The notes: a model not told the origin generated them from the sequence alone. Positions 15,992-25,014 are shown, counted from the stretch's first letter. The stretch is DNA of 45,310 nt from Bacillota bacterium (GCA_023421505.1 JAEZTJ010000011.1:1-45310); one strand, 5' to 3'. Program-made: numbers and translations.

Positions 15992-17221
15992 ATGTCTACC
16001 AATGTTTACGACATACTGAAGGAACGCGGGTTTATTGAACAGACCACCCATGAGGAAATCCGTGAAATATTAGGAAAGGAATCCGTTACCTTTTATATAG
16101 GTTTTGATGCAACCGCTGACAGCTTAACAGCAGGACATTTTCTTACTGTTATGGCAATGATGCATATGCAAAGAGCAGGCCACAAGCCAATCGCATTACT
16201 CGGCGGCGGTACAACCATGATCGGTGATCCTACCGGTAAATCCGATATGCGTACCCTGATGACAATTGATACAATAAAGCATAATGCAGATTGCTTTCAA
16301 AAGCAGCTTTCCAAATTCATTGATTTTAGTGACGGTAAAGCAATCCTTGCTAATAATGCTGACTGGCTTTTAGATTTAAATTATGTCGAGTTCTTAAGAG
16401 AAATCGGTATTCATTTCTCCGTTAATAAGATGCTTACTGCAGAGTGTTACAAGCAGCGTATGGAAAAGGGACTCACCTTCTTTGAATTTAATTATATGCT
16501 GATGCAGTCTTACGACTTCTGGAAGCTTAATAAATTATATGGCTGTTCCCTACAGCTTGGTGGTAATGATCAGTGGTCTAATATTCTCGGAGGCGTTGAT
16601 CTAATCCGCCGTAAGGAGCAAAAGCCTGCTTTTGGTCTCACCTTTAAGCTTTTAACCACCAGTGAGGGCATCAAGATGGGTAAGACTATGAAGGGCGCCG
16701 TATGGTTGGATCCAAATAAGACAAGTCCTTATGAGTTTTATCAGTATTGGAGAAATATCGAGGATGTTAAGGTTGAGGAATGTCTTGGACTTCTTACCTT
16801 CTTACCGATGGAGGAGGTCAGAAGACTTGGCGCTCTTAAGGACGCTGAAATCAATCATGCAAAGGAAGTTCTTGCTTTTGAGATCACCAAAATTGTTCAT
16901 GGAGAAGAAGAAGCCACGAAAGCGCAGGAGGCTGCAAGAGCTTTATTTGGCGGTGGCATGAAGTCCGAAGATATCCCTACTACCACTTATCCTACCGAAC
17001 GTTTTGCAGAAGGAATTGATCTAATCACTTTGATGTGTGATTCTAAGCTGGCAATCTCCCGTTCTGATGCCAGACGTACGATCCAACAGGGTGGTGTCAC
17101 TGTAAACGATGTTAAAATATCAGATTTCGATCAGGTATTTACAAGTAATGACTTTGATTCAGACGGAGCGCTGCTTGTGAAAAAAGGTAAGAAGGCCTTC
17201 CATCGATTTACTGCAAAATAA
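15992..17221 (+). CDS. tyrS: Tyrosyl-tRNA synthetase
   Basis: 409-residue class I synthetase that charges tRNA(Tyr) in the cytoplasm. The HIGH-like motif is TAGHFL (46-51), the tyrosine-binding region contains GGNDQWSNI (about 190-198), and the KMSKS-like loop is KMGKT (228-232). A C-terminal S4 RNA-binding domain is seen at about 345-405 (LAISRSDARRTIQQGGVTVN). AGGAGG precedes the ATG. Unlike many Firmicute tyrS genes, no T-box leader is present upstream. Confidence 0.95.
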   Translation: MSTNVYDILKERGFIEQTTHEEIREILGKESVTFYIGFDATADSLTAGHFLTVMAMMHMQRAGHKPIALLGGGTTMIGDPTGKSDMRTLMTIDTIKHNADCFQKQLSKFIDFSDGKAILANNADWLLDLNYVEFLREIGIHFSVNKMLTAECYKQRMEKGLTFFEFNYMLMQSYDFWKLNKLYGCSLQLGGNDQWSNILGGVDLIRRKEQKPAFGLTFKLLTTSEGIKMGKTMKGAVWLDPNKTSPYEFYQYWRNIEDVKVEECLGLLTFLPMEEVRRLGALKDAEINHAKEVLAFEITKIVHGEEEATKAQEAARALFGGGMKSEDIPTTTYPTERFAEGIDLITLMCDSKLAISRSDARRTIQQGGVTVNDVKISDFDQVFTSNDFDSDGALLVKKGKKAFHRFTAK

Positions 17222-17266
17222 TGTAATCTAATTTTCTATAAAATAATATAGATTGGAGTTGAGATT

Positions 17267-18211
17267 ATGCCTTGGTGTCCAAATTGTAAAGTCGAATATC
17301 AGGAGGGATATACAGAGTGTAGTGACTGTAAATCCAAATTGGTTGACAATCTAATGGAAGCTGTGGTTTTTGAACCGTTTTTTCAGGCAAGTGACAAAAA
17401 GATTGCAGACAAGCTGGCTAAGTTTTTTGAATACTCAGATTTAAAATGTGAAGTACAATATGATGAAGTAAACGATCTCTACATTGTAGCTATCCCTCCT
17501 AAAACAGAGAAGCAAGCCAAAAAGCTTTATCAAGCCTTCTATTATGTGGAAGCGGAACGATTAGCCAAAGAAGCACATGCTGAAAACATACCCGTAAAGG
17601 AGGATACTTCACAGGAAGCTAACGAGGATGACCAAAACTCCAATCTTACGGAGGAATATTCAAGTTCTGAGCTATATTCTGACTCTTATGACGAAGAAGA
17701 GCAAGAGGAAGAGGAAACATCAAATGATGATATCTCCGACTATGAGAGAAAAGGGGAAGCCGTTTATGTAATGAAGGCTGACCAGTATAAGGATTTAAGC
17801 AGTACGGTATGGATATTTCTGATTTTTGGTATTGCAGGTCTTGCTTTTGTAATTTTAAATATTGCTGAAATCTTAACATTTTTTAACGGTTGGCTTCCGA
17901 ATACGGTAATGGGTATCTTATTTCTCCTGTTTATCTATGTGGGACTAAGTACGAATAAAAAAGCAAAGAAGGTACAAGCTGAGATTGAAGCTGAGAATAA
18001 ACTTACGGAAGAGATAAATAGCTGGTTAAAAACGAAAGTAACAAAGAGCTTTCTTACTAAAATTCACGACGCTACTATTTCAGAAGAATTAAATTTCATT
18101 AAGATGACTGATATCATCAAGGAAATGTTAATGAAAGAGTTCGGTCCGCAAAATCTTGCATATCTGGATCGTCTTATTGATGAGTATTATGACAGTTATA
18201 TAAATGAATAA
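17267..18211 (+). CDS. Zinc-ribbon and DUF2007-like membrane protein
   Basis: 314 residues. The N-terminus is a four-cysteine zinc ribbon (C4, C7, C18, C21: CPNCKVEY..TECSDC). Residues about 30-95 look like a small DUF2007-type alpha/beta domain (ASDKKIADKLAKFFEYSDL). A very acidic, probably disordered linker runs 113-160, two membrane helices lie at about 181-203 and 209-227, and a helical cytoplasmic tail ends the protein. The role is unknown. It follows tyrS by 45 bases in the same direction and is closed by a terminator at 18229-18269, so it may be read from the tyrS promoter. Confidence 0.75.
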   Translation: MPWCPNCKVEYQEGYTECSDCKSKLVDNLMEAVVFEPFFQASDKKIADKLAKFFEYSDLKCEVQYDEVNDLYIVAIPPKTEKQAKKLYQAFYYVEAERLAKEAHAENIPVKEDTSQEANEDDQNSNLTEEYSSSELYSDSYDEEEQEEEETSNDDISDYERKGEAVYVMKADQYKDLSSTVWIFLIFGIAGLAFVILNIAEILTFFNGWLPNTVMGILFLLFIYVGLSTNKKAKKVQAEIEAENKLTEEINSWLKTKVTKSFLTKIHDATISEELNFIKMTDIIKEMLMKEFGPQNLAYLDRLIDEYYDSYINE

Positions 18212-18228
18212 GAATAAACCTGCCAAAT

Positions 18229-18269
18229 AAAATGATTGTCAGCCAGACCATAGGGTTGACAGTCATTTT
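18229..18269 (+). terminator. Terminator after the zinc-ribbon protein gene
   Basis: 13-base arms AAAATGATTGTCA and TGACAGTCATTTT pair with one G-U, followed by a T-rich CTTTCTGTT tail on the plus strand. Confidence 0.75.
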
Positions 18270-18314
18270 CTTTCTGTTATACTAAAAAATCATACAGATT
18301 AAAGGATGAAGGTT

Positions 18315-19298
18315 ATGGAGATCAAGCAACGGGTACTAAAGATTTTAGAAGAAAACAGAGGCAGTACTGTGAATGGTTCGAAGCTTGCAGAGGAGTTAAT
18401 GGTAACCAGAAGCTCTATATGGAAAGCGGTGAAAGCACTTCAGAAGGATGGTTATGCAATTGAGGCCGTTACGAACAAAGGGTATTCTCTTCTTTCCAAT
18501 AATGATATTCTGTCAGCAGAAGGAATCGCTCCGTTTCTAAGAGGCGAGGCCTCAGACTTCATCCTTGATGTCAGGCAGTGTGTAACCTCCACGAATATTG
18601 TTGCAAAGGAATTAGCTGCAAAGGGAGCGAAGGAAGGAACAGTTGTTGCTGCCAATGAACAGACAGAGGGAAAAGGACGCTTGGGAAGAACCTTCTACTC
18701 TCCCGCTTCAACTGGTATCTATTTCTCAGTCATACTAAGACCAAAGCTGAATATGGAGGATGCCCTATTAATCACAACTGCGGCTGCCGTGGCAGTTGCA
18801 AAGGCAATCGAGACGATCGCAAAGGTAAAGGCCTCCATCAAATGGGTCAACGATATCTATGTAGAAGGAAAAAAGGTCTGCGGAATACTTACAGAGGCTT
18901 CCATAAACTTTGAAAGCGGAGGTCTTGAATATGCTGTAGTTGGTATCGGTATTAACATAGAAACCAATCATTTTCCGGATGGCCTTAATCAGACAGCGGG
19001 TTCGGTATTTAAAGAGAAACCATTTGATTTACCTGTAAAATCAATGCTGCTTGCCGAGGTACTCAATAATCTTGCAGTTAGTATGAACAACCTGACGGAT
19101 AAATACTATCTGGAGGAATATAGAAGCCGCTCTTTCTTAATCGGAGAAAACATTCTGGTCCTAAAGGGCCAACGATCAATTCCGGCAAAAGCTATTGAAA
19201 TTGATGAAAAGGCACATCTTGTGGTTGAATATGAGGATGGTACTAAAGAGGCACTTAATTCCGGTGAAGTCAGTATCAGACCGGTTACCTCTCACTAA
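18315..19298 (+). CDS. birA: Biotin operon repressor / biotin-protein ligase BirA
   Basis: About 327 residues. An N-terminal winged helix-turn-helix (about 12-55, GSKLAEELMVTRSSIWKAVKAL) binds DNA, and the ligase domain carries the biotinyl-AMP loop EQTEGKGRLGR and the segment IKWVNDIYVEGKKVCGILTE. A small SH3-like C-terminal domain follows. The enzyme attaches biotin to carboxylase subunits and represses biotin genes. The start at 18315 is preferred: AAAGGA lies eight bases upstream, whereas it abuts the alternative ATG at 18306. The neighbours are not biotin genes. Confidence 0.92.
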   Translation: MEIKQRVLKILEENRGSTVNGSKLAEELMVTRSSIWKAVKALQKDGYAIEAVTNKGYSLLSNNDILSAEGIAPFLRGEASDFILDVRQCVTSTNIVAKELAAKGAKEGTVVAANEQTEGKGRLGRTFYSPASTGIYFSVILRPKLNMEDALLITTAAAVAVAKAIETIAKVKASIKWVNDIYVEGKKVCGILTEASINFESGGLEYAVVGIGINIETNHFPDGLNQTAGSVFKEKPFDLPVKSMLLAEVLNNLAVSMNNLTDKYYLEEYRSRSFLIGENILVLKGQRSIPAKAIEIDEKAHLVVEYEDGTKEALNSGEVSIRPVTSH

Positions 19299-19329
19299 TA
19301 AATCGCTCAAAGCCTTCTGCATGAATTAA

Positions 19330-19359
19330 GAGGGAAGTTCTTTAAACCAAACTTCCCTC
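19330..19359. terminator. Bidirectional terminator between birA and the SNF2 gene
   Basis: 10-bp stem GAGGGAAGTT/AACTTCCCTC with a 10-base loop, flanked by AT-rich tails on both sides, placed between two convergent genes. Confidence 0.7.
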
Positions 19360-19406
19360 AATTTCAAAAAATAAAGCTTGTATATACCTGATTTTGAAAA
19401 AGTATT

Positions 19407-22400
19407 TTACATTGGCGCAAATAACTCTTCCAGCTCTTCTCTTGATAAAGTATTAATGAATACTTCCTTCGAGCTTATAATAGAATCAGAAAGCTCCTTC
19501 TTCTTACGTTGCAGCTTAAATATCTTTTCTTCTATAGTCCCTCTTGTAATTAACTTCATCACATGTACCTTATTTTGCTGTCCAATTCGGTATGCACGAT
19601 CCGTAGCCTGATCCTCCACTGCCGGATTCCACCAGGGATCATAGTGAATAACGGTATCTGCACCGGTAAGATTAAGGCCTGTACCACCAGCTTTTAATGA
19701 AATTAAAAACACCTTACCCTCTCCGCCGTTAAAGCGCTTCACATAATCATTACGGTCCTGAGTCGGTGTAGAGCCCTCAAGATGGAAATAAGAGATGTCT
19801 AAATCCTTCAGTTCATTTTCTATAATCCGAAGCATAGAGGTAAATTGTGAAAATACAAGTATCCTATGATCGTTTGCTATCGCCTCTGGAATTAGTTCCA
19901 TCAAAAGATCAAGCTTTCCGCTTCCGCCCTGATAATTTTCAATAAAGGTAGAAGGATGGCAGCAAATTTGACGAAGTCTGGTAAGAGCAGCAAGAATCTT
20001 AATTCTACTTTTATCTACCCCATTTTCTTCAATCTCCGAGTGAAGCTCATTTCTGATATTCTCCAGATAAGAAAGATAAATCAGCTTCTGCTCCTCCGAC
20101 AATTCAGTTAACATCTTCGTCTCATATTTATCCGGCAGTTCTGTCAGTACATCCTTCTTCATACGGCGAAGGATAAAGGGAGTAATATGCTGATGGAGAT
20201 CGGTTAGTGCCTGTGTATCCTCCTTTAATATTGGCTTTTCATAGGTTTCAACAAATTTTGAGTGACTATTTAAATACTCCGGCATAATAAAATCAAAGAT
20301 AGACCATAGCTCTGATAAACTATTCTCAATTGGTGTACCCGTTAACGCGAAACGATGAAGTGCCCGCAATCTTTTCACTGATTTAGCATTCAGAGAAGAA
20401 TCATTTTTGATAAATTGCGCTTCGTCTATAAATACCGTATGAAAATCAATTTTTTCATAGGATGCTACATCTCTACGAATCAATGGATAAGAGGTAATTA
20501 ATACATCATAGTTCTTATATTGTTCAATTAATTCCTGGCGTTCAGTCGGATTACCGGTAATCACCATTGCCTTAAGATGAGGTGCAAAGTTCTCTATTTC
20601 ATCCTGCCAGTTAAAGATGAGAGAGGTCGGACACACGATCAAATTATGAGCTCGTTTGGTTTTAGTGATATTTGATGCGATATAGACTATGGACTGAAGT
20701 GTTTTTCCAAGGCCCATATCATCTGCAAGAATTCCTCCCAGCTCATTATCTGCCAGGGTTTTAAGCCATTTATAACCGGTTAGCTGATAAGGCCGAAGCT
20801 CTGCGAGAATACCTTCCGGCAAGCTATATTCTGTCCTTGCAGGATTGGCTATTTTCTCTGCTAACGCCATAAAATCTCTGTCTCTTTCAAAGACAAAATC
20901 CCTGTCGCTAAATGCTTTATCAAGATAGGCCGCATGGTATTTTTCTAAAAGAAGCTTATCTTCCTTTAGCTTCTTATCGTTTACATTTAAGGAGTTTAAG
21001 ATATGCGTTACTTCATTAATCGTTTTGTCCTCCAGATTAATAAAGCTTCCATTCTTTAACCTATAATATTTCTTCTTAATCTGGTAGGAATGCAGCAGCT
21101 CCTTAAGCTCCTCTTTAGGTACTTCGTCAAAGGAAATATCAAGCTCCAGCATATTAAATTCCGAATTCATACGAACCCCTGCTTTAAACCCACCCGGTGC
21201 ACGTATTCCAAGGCGCCTGAAGTCCTCGGAATAAAACAGCAGGGCCTTTCCCTCAAGCTCCATTACCCTGCCAGAAAGGAATTCATAAATTTTATCTTCA
21301 TCCTTTAGCAAATAAAAATTCTTAAATGGGACGAAGCCCTCCTGTAAAAGCTCTGTTATGATGGCGTCCTCTTTCTCCCGTTGGCGTACTACGATATAGG
21401 AGCCGGAGGCTGCATTTTCAAAGGAGTTGAATTCATAGTCCCCATATTTATATTTTAATTCCGCTTTAATCCCTGTTTTATATTTATCAAAATAAATCTT
21501 TGCTTCCATATCACAGGTAATATATCTGCTTTTTAATTCCTCAGGAACATCTAAAACCATAGTTTCACTGATTCTTGGTAATACATGCTCCAGAAAACTT
21601 GTCTTACTTTCCCCCCGAAAAATAAGAGGATCCTTGTCCTTACCAAGGCTATTATAAAAAGGCTTATAATTTCTGATGAATTTTTTGTCAGGTAAATAGA
21701 TTACTCCGTCATAAAATAATAATTCTCCGGTTTCAGTGATAGGAAGTACTGCTTCCTTCCCCTGATAATCTATGGTGATAGAATCTTCATCTAATGTCAG
21801 TTGATAAGATATCTTTGGATTACCTCTTTTAAAGGTTACCTCCGGATAGATCTTGTTGTAAAGCTCAAGCGTCACACTGCCGTTCCCTATTATATCAAGC
21901 AGCTTAATTAACATATTTTTCGTTATAAACATCTGCGCCTTGGAGAATATTTTTGAAAAATGAGTACTATCAATTACCTCCTGAATCTCATAGATCCCTA
22001 ATAGATAATCAATTACTTTCAGTGAGGTTGAATCAAAGGTACTCTCCCCGTAGACATACTTGAATTCCTTACCAATCACAAAGCTTTCATGATGATAGAT
22101 GTCCGATAAAAATTTTTTAATAGTTTGAATTTTATACCTTCGGTTACTGCCACCATGTAAAGAAATATATGCTCTTCCGCTATCCCCTTTTAAGATACTC
22201 GGTATTGTTATGGTTACATCTAGCCCAAAGGTTTCGCCAACAAGCATAGAATCTTCCTGCGCAATAAAATAATCCAATAAAGTCATTACCTTACGCTCTT
22301 CGGGATTCTTTGATTCTGCCAGCAAGGTACGCTCTTGATGCTTTAATACAAATAATAAAGCTGCAACCACATGCTTGCAGGCACCCTGATCTTTTAAACG

Positions 22401-22619
22401 CGAAGGACAGTTACAGCTATAATCAAAGGAACCGTCTTCCTGCTCGTCAACGGTCACAGAATAATTATAATTTCCTTTTACAACTAAACGATATTGTTTA
22501 TTTAAATTTGAATAAGTCGCATTTACTATACGGTTATCCTTATAATATTGTAAACCTCTTGCGTAGGTAGTATCGTTAGAAGCCAGGTTTCGTATACCCG
22601 TACGTGAAATTTGTATCAT
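19407..22619 (-). CDS. SWIM zinc-finger SNF2-family helicase
   Basis: About 1070 residues; the ATG at 22619 is chosen because GGAAAGG lies nine bases upstream, whereas the in-frame ATG at 22640 has no SD. The N-terminus has a SWIM zinc finger with CxC..CxH spacing (SYNCNCP-type CNCPSRLKDQGACKH, about 69-83). The middle 500 residues match the bacterial SNF2-associated domain. The SNF2 ATPase core has DDMGLGKTLQSI (motif I), DEAQFIKN (motif II), LTGTPIENSLSELWS (motif III) and a helicase C part with SLKAGGTGLNLTGAD and DQATDRAYRIGQ. Such proteins are DNA translocases of uncertain role. The gene stands alone with its own promoter. Confidence 0.9.
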   Translation of the reverse strand: MIQISRTGIRNLASNDTTYARGLQYYKDNRIVNATYSNLNKQYRLVVKGNYNYSVTVDEQEDGSFDYSCNCPSRLKDQGACKHVVAALLFVLKHQERTLLAESKNPEERKVMTLLDYFIAQEDSMLVGETFGLDVTITIPSILKGDSGRAYISLHGGSNRRYKIQTIKKFLSDIYHHESFVIGKEFKYVYGESTFDSTSLKVIDYLLGIYEIQEVIDSTHFSKIFSKAQMFITKNMLIKLLDIIGNGSVTLELYNKIYPEVTFKRGNPKISYQLTLDEDSITIDYQGKEAVLPITETGELLFYDGVIYLPDKKFIRNYKPFYNSLGKDKDPLIFRGESKTSFLEHVLPRISETMVLDVPEELKSRYITCDMEAKIYFDKYKTGIKAELKYKYGDYEFNSFENAASGSYIVVRQREKEDAIITELLQEGFVPFKNFYLLKDEDKIYEFLSGRVMELEGKALLFYSEDFRRLGIRAPGGFKAGVRMNSEFNMLELDISFDEVPKEELKELLHSYQIKKKYYRLKNGSFINLEDKTINEVTHILNSLNVNDKKLKEDKLLLEKYHAAYLDKAFSDRDFVFERDRDFMALAEKIANPARTEYSLPEGILAELRPYQLTGYKWLKTLADNELGGILADDMGLGKTLQSIVYIASNITKTKRAHNLIVCPTSLIFNWQDEIENFAPHLKAMVITGNPTERQELIEQYKNYDVLITSYPLIRRDVASYEKIDFHTVFIDEAQFIKNDSSLNAKSVKRLRALHRFALTGTPIENSLSELWSIFDFIMPEYLNSHSKFVETYEKPILKEDTQALTDLHQHITPFILRRMKKDVLTELPDKYETKMLTELSEEQKLIYLSYLENIRNELHSEIEENGVDKSRIKILAALTRLRQICCHPSTFIENYQGGSGKLDLLMELIPEAIANDHRILVFSQFTSMLRIIENELKDLDISYFHLEGSTPTQDRNDYVKRFNGGEGKVFLISLKAGGTGLNLTGADTVIHYDPWWNPAVEDQATDRAYRIGQQNKVHVMKLITRGTIEEKIFKLQRKKKELSDSIISSKEVFINTLSREELEELFAPM

Positions 22620-22651
22620 ATATGCACACCTTTCCTGCATTGTATCTTACT

Positions 22652-22681
22652 ATTATAACACAATTTGAGAAAAATGTGTAA
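22652..22681 (-). promoter_or_regulatory. Promoter of the SNF2 gene
   Basis: On the minus strand TTACAC, 18 bases, then an extended -10 TGTTATAAT whose TATAAT occupies 22652-22657. It lies downstream of the hairpin at 22696-22740, which indicates the SNF2 gene does not depend on the transcript that ends there. Confidence 0.5.
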
Positions 22682-22689
22682 AAAAAATC

Positions 22690-23089
22690 ATTGAATTATA
22701 AAAGAGAGAATATCTGTGTATTAGATACTCTCTCTTTTATAAACTCTGATCCATATTATCTGGTGGTACATGCCAGCTTATCTACTTAGATGCATTGAAA
22801 TATTTCGCAATGCCTTTTGTGATCAGTACCGACCCTTTTTATCCATATGAGGTGTTTCTTTAAAATGTCTGGTGGTTTGTACCGTCCTTTCTTAAACTTT
22901 TCTTTTAAGGTAAATCTTTTAGATTTCTGGTGGTCTGTACCTTCCTTTCCTAATAATTTATTTCTATAATAAACCTTCTGTATAGATAAAGGTTATTACC
23001 TATGGGTGTAACAGCTTACCTTTTCATGGGACTCAGTCCTTTCATATGTATTGGCTTTAAGCCTTAATAATCAAATATCTTTGTTTTAT
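22690..23089 (-). ncRNA. Candidate free-standing non-coding RNA of about 390-400 nt
   Basis: Bounded by a consensus promoter (23096-23124) and an intrinsic terminator (22696-22740) on the minus strand, with no usable reading frame between; one 58-codon frame lacks any start codon. The RNA carries four spaced copies of a motif: GGTACAGACCACCAGA (near 22940), GGTACAAACCACCAGA (near 22880), GGTACTGATCACAAAA (near 22827) and TGTACCACCAGA (near 22764), 53-62 bases apart. Several are preceded by AAAGGA. Small hairpins include GGCTTAAAGCC, GGACTGAGTCC and AAATCT/AGATTT. I find none of the landmark sequences of RNase P RNA, tmRNA, SRP RNA or common riboswitches. The family is unknown to me. Confidence 0.55.
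22696..22740 (-). terminator. Terminator of the candidate RNA
   Basis: 19-base arms TATAAAAGAGAGAGTATCT and AGATATTCTCTCTTTTATA (minus-strand reading) with a 7-base loop. The single irregular pair is G-U on the minus strand but A-C on the plus strand, so the minus strand is favoured as the transcribed one. A T-rich tail follows. Confidence 0.65.
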
Positions 23090-23095
23090 GAGTTT

Positions 23096-23124
23096 ATTTT
23101 ACATCACAATTAGAGTTTTGTCAA
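23096..23124 (-). promoter_or_regulatory. Promoter of the candidate RNA
   Basis: Minus-strand TTGACA (23119-23124), exactly 17 bases, TAAAAT (23096-23101). This is among the best sigma-A-type matches in the window and faces the repeat-containing region. Confidence 0.7.
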
Positions 23125-23284
23125 TACTATTATCTGATAATTAATAATTATTATTGAATTAGCAACATAATACAGTCAGAATAGATAAATTTAACAAATA
23201 TACAATTAGTTATGACCAAAATTTAAACATTAGATCAAATTAGTAATCACAATAATCTCCTATAAGTACACTACATCCATGTAT

Positions 23285-23313
23285 TTGAGCCTGTATAGCT
23301 CCCATAGTATCAT
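23285..23313 (+). promoter_or_regulatory. pyrB: Candidate pyrB promoter
   Basis: TTGAGC, 17 bases, TATCAT. The predicted start near 23320 is just before the structured leader. Confidence 0.45.
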
Positions 23314-23319
23314 AGTAAA

Positions 23320-23474
23320 GCAGAACATAGACAGGTTGCAGGTACGACGTAAGGGGATGGGAAGTCATTTAGAAAGCATTTGCAGTTTTTCAAAATGGCT
23401 TCCCATTCCCGGGAGTCCTATCAGCAACCGTTCCTAGAATGATAAATCTCGTAAATTTTAGGATTGTTTTTTTT
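23320..23474 (+). promoter_or_regulatory. Structured leader with intrinsic terminator upstream of pyrB
   Basis: A long-range stem GGTTGC (23334-23339)/GCAACC (23424-23429) encloses a strong hairpin GGGATGGGAAG (23354-23364)/CTTCCCATTCCC (23399-23410), extended by CATTT/AAATG. It is followed by a 9-bp terminator stem TCCTAGAAT/ATTTTAGGA (23432-23463) and eight Ts (23467-23474). The terminator lies about 90 bases before the pyrB start, which suggests attenuation of pyrBI. I see no PyrR-binding consensus. It could instead be a separate small RNA. Confidence 0.55.
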
Positions 23475-23564
23475 CAGGATTTATATTAGAATATCAAGTT
23501 AGGATATATACAAGGCAAATTAAAATTAAGCCTTAAGAAATCATAACAAAATACGGAGGTGCCT

Positions 23565-24479
23565 ATGAAACATATTATCAGCCCGACTGACCTTACTGTT
23601 TCTGAACTGAATGAGCTTCTCGATTTATCAGAAGAAATTATTCAAAACCCGAAGAAGTTCTCCGATGTGTGCCGGGGAAAAAAATTAGCAACCTTATTCT
23701 ACGAACCAAGTACCCGTACACGACTTAGCTTTGAAGCTGCAATGCTTAATCTTGGCGGTAATATTTTAGGATTCGCATCCGCTGATTCCAGTTCCGCAGC
23801 AAAAGGTGAAAGTGTTGCTGATACCATTCGAGTTATTTCCTCTTACGCAGATATCTGTGCAATCCGCCATCCCAAAGAAGGCGCCCCCTTAGTAGCTTCT
23901 AATTATTCCTCAATTCCTGTAATCAATGCCGGTGACGGCGGTCATAATCATCCCACTCAAACCTTTACCGATTTACTTACAATTAAGAATCTAAAAGGAC
24001 GATTAAATCATTTAACCGTTGGTTTTTGTGGTGACTTAAAATTTGGCAGGACAGTACATTCCTTGATTAATGCCTTAGCACGCTATGAGCATATTAATTT
24101 TGTACTTATTTCACCGGAGGAACTGCGCGTACCAACCTATATCCGAGAAGAGGTTTTAGAAGCGAACAATATTCCTTATGAAGAAACAAGAAAGCTTGAA
24201 AACGCAATGCCAAAGCTTGATATCCTTTATATGACTAGAGTTCAAAGGGAACGCTTCTTCAACGAGGAGGATTATATTCGTCTAAAAGACACTTATATTC
24301 TGGACGAAAAGAAAATGGCTAATGCCAAAGAAGATATGCTGGTGCTCCACCCTCTTCCAAGGGTCAACGAAATTGCAACCGAGGTTGATGATGATCCAAG
24401 AGCTGTTTACTTTAAGCAGGCACAGTTCGGTGTGTATGTCAGAATGGCTCTGATCATGAAATTATTGGAGGTGAAATAA
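23565..24479 (+). CDS. pyrB: Aspartate carbamoyltransferase catalytic subunit
   Basis: 304 residues from the ATG at 23565, with GGAGG five bases upstream; the in-frame GTG at 23559 lies inside that SD. It joins carbamoyl phosphate and aspartate in the first committed step of pyrimidine synthesis. Carbamoyl-phosphate motif YEPSTRTRLSFE (about 50-61), the SSSAAKGES loop, INAGDGGHNHPTQ and the aspartate-binding HPLPRVNEI are all intact. Its stop overlaps the pyrI start by one base, so catalytic and regulatory chains should be made in a coupled way, as in the enteric-type holoenzyme. Confidence 0.96.
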   Translation: MKHIISPTDLTVSELNELLDLSEEIIQNPKKFSDVCRGKKLATLFYEPSTRTRLSFEAAMLNLGGNILGFASADSSSAAKGESVADTIRVISSYADICAIRHPKEGAPLVASNYSSIPVINAGDGGHNHPTQTFTDLLTIKNLKGRLNHLTVGFCGDLKFGRTVHSLINALARYEHINFVLISPEELRVPTYIREEVLEANNIPYEETRKLENAMPKLDILYMTRVQRERFFNEEDYIRLKDTYILDEKKMANAKEDMLVLHPLPRVNEIATEVDDDPRAVYFKQAQFGVYVRMALIMKLLEVK

Positions 24480-24907
24480 TGCTGAATATCGGTGGTATTA
24501 ATCAGGGAATTGTTATAGATCATATCAAAGCCGGCGGTGCTATGAAGATATATTCCTATCTTGATTTAGAGAATAAGGATTGCTCCGTCGCCATAATTAA
24601 AAATGCGAAGAGTAATAAGATGGGTAAGAAGGATATCATTAAAATTGAAGGAACCTTGGAGGATATCGATCTCGATATTCTGGGTGCATTAGATCATCAG
24701 ATAACAATCGATGTGATTGAGAACGGTGTCATTATCGAAAAGAAGAATCCGAAGCTTCCGGATCGTGTAAATAATGTATTAAAATGTAAAAATCCAAGAT
24801 GCATAACTTCAATCGAGCAGGGTCTGGTTCATTCCTTTAAGCTTACTGATCGTACAAATGGCATTTACCGTTGTATCTACTGTGAACAAGCCTTTGACAG
24901 GAGATAA
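24479..24907 (+). CDS. pyrI: Aspartate carbamoyltransferase regulatory subunit
   Basis: 142 residues, the usual length. The N-terminal allosteric domain binds nucleotides (feedback by CTP or UTP), and the C-terminal zinc domain has the four cysteines CKNPRC and CIYC that contact PyrB. One-base overlap with pyrB and GGAGG just upstream of the ATG. Transcription probably ends at the hairpin around 24927-25002. Confidence 0.95.
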   Translation: MLNIGGINQGIVIDHIKAGGAMKIYSYLDLENKDCSVAIIKNAKSNKMGKKDIIKIEGTLEDIDLDILGALDHQITIDVIENGVIIEKKNPKLPDRVNNVLKCKNPRCITSIEQGLVHSFKLTDRTNGIYRCIYCEQAFDRR

Positions 24908-24926
24908 TTCCTGAATTATAACATAG

Positions 24927-25002
24927 AAAGAGCCGGTACTGTACTGTTTTGTTATGTATTTCACAAGACAACAATCAACAATACTAATACCTGCTCTTTT
25001 TT
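24927..25002 (+). terminator. Terminator after pyrI
   Basis: Arms AAAGAGCCGGTA and TACCTGCTCTTT pair with one mismatch over a long loop and are followed by TTTTTTG on the plus strand. It may also serve the convergent VOC gene. Confidence 0.55.
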
Positions 25003-25014
25003 GAATCCTTATTC

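Noticed and set aside
22760..22960. CRISPR array, because of short repeats spaced 53-62 bases apart
   Set aside because: Repeats are only about 12-16 bases, imperfect and few, spacers vary in length, and no cas gene is present.
22800..22985. Minus-strand open frame of about 58 codons through the repeats of the candidate RNA
   Set aside because: It has no ATG, GTG or TTG start with an SD, and the repeats fall in different frames, so the conserved unit is at the nucleic-acid level.
22741..23089. RNase P RNA, tmRNA or SRP RNA at the candidate RNA gene
   Set aside because: The landmark sequences (GAGGAAAGTCC-type core, TTCGA/CCA tRNA-like ends, GGAAG tetraloop domain) were not found on either strand.
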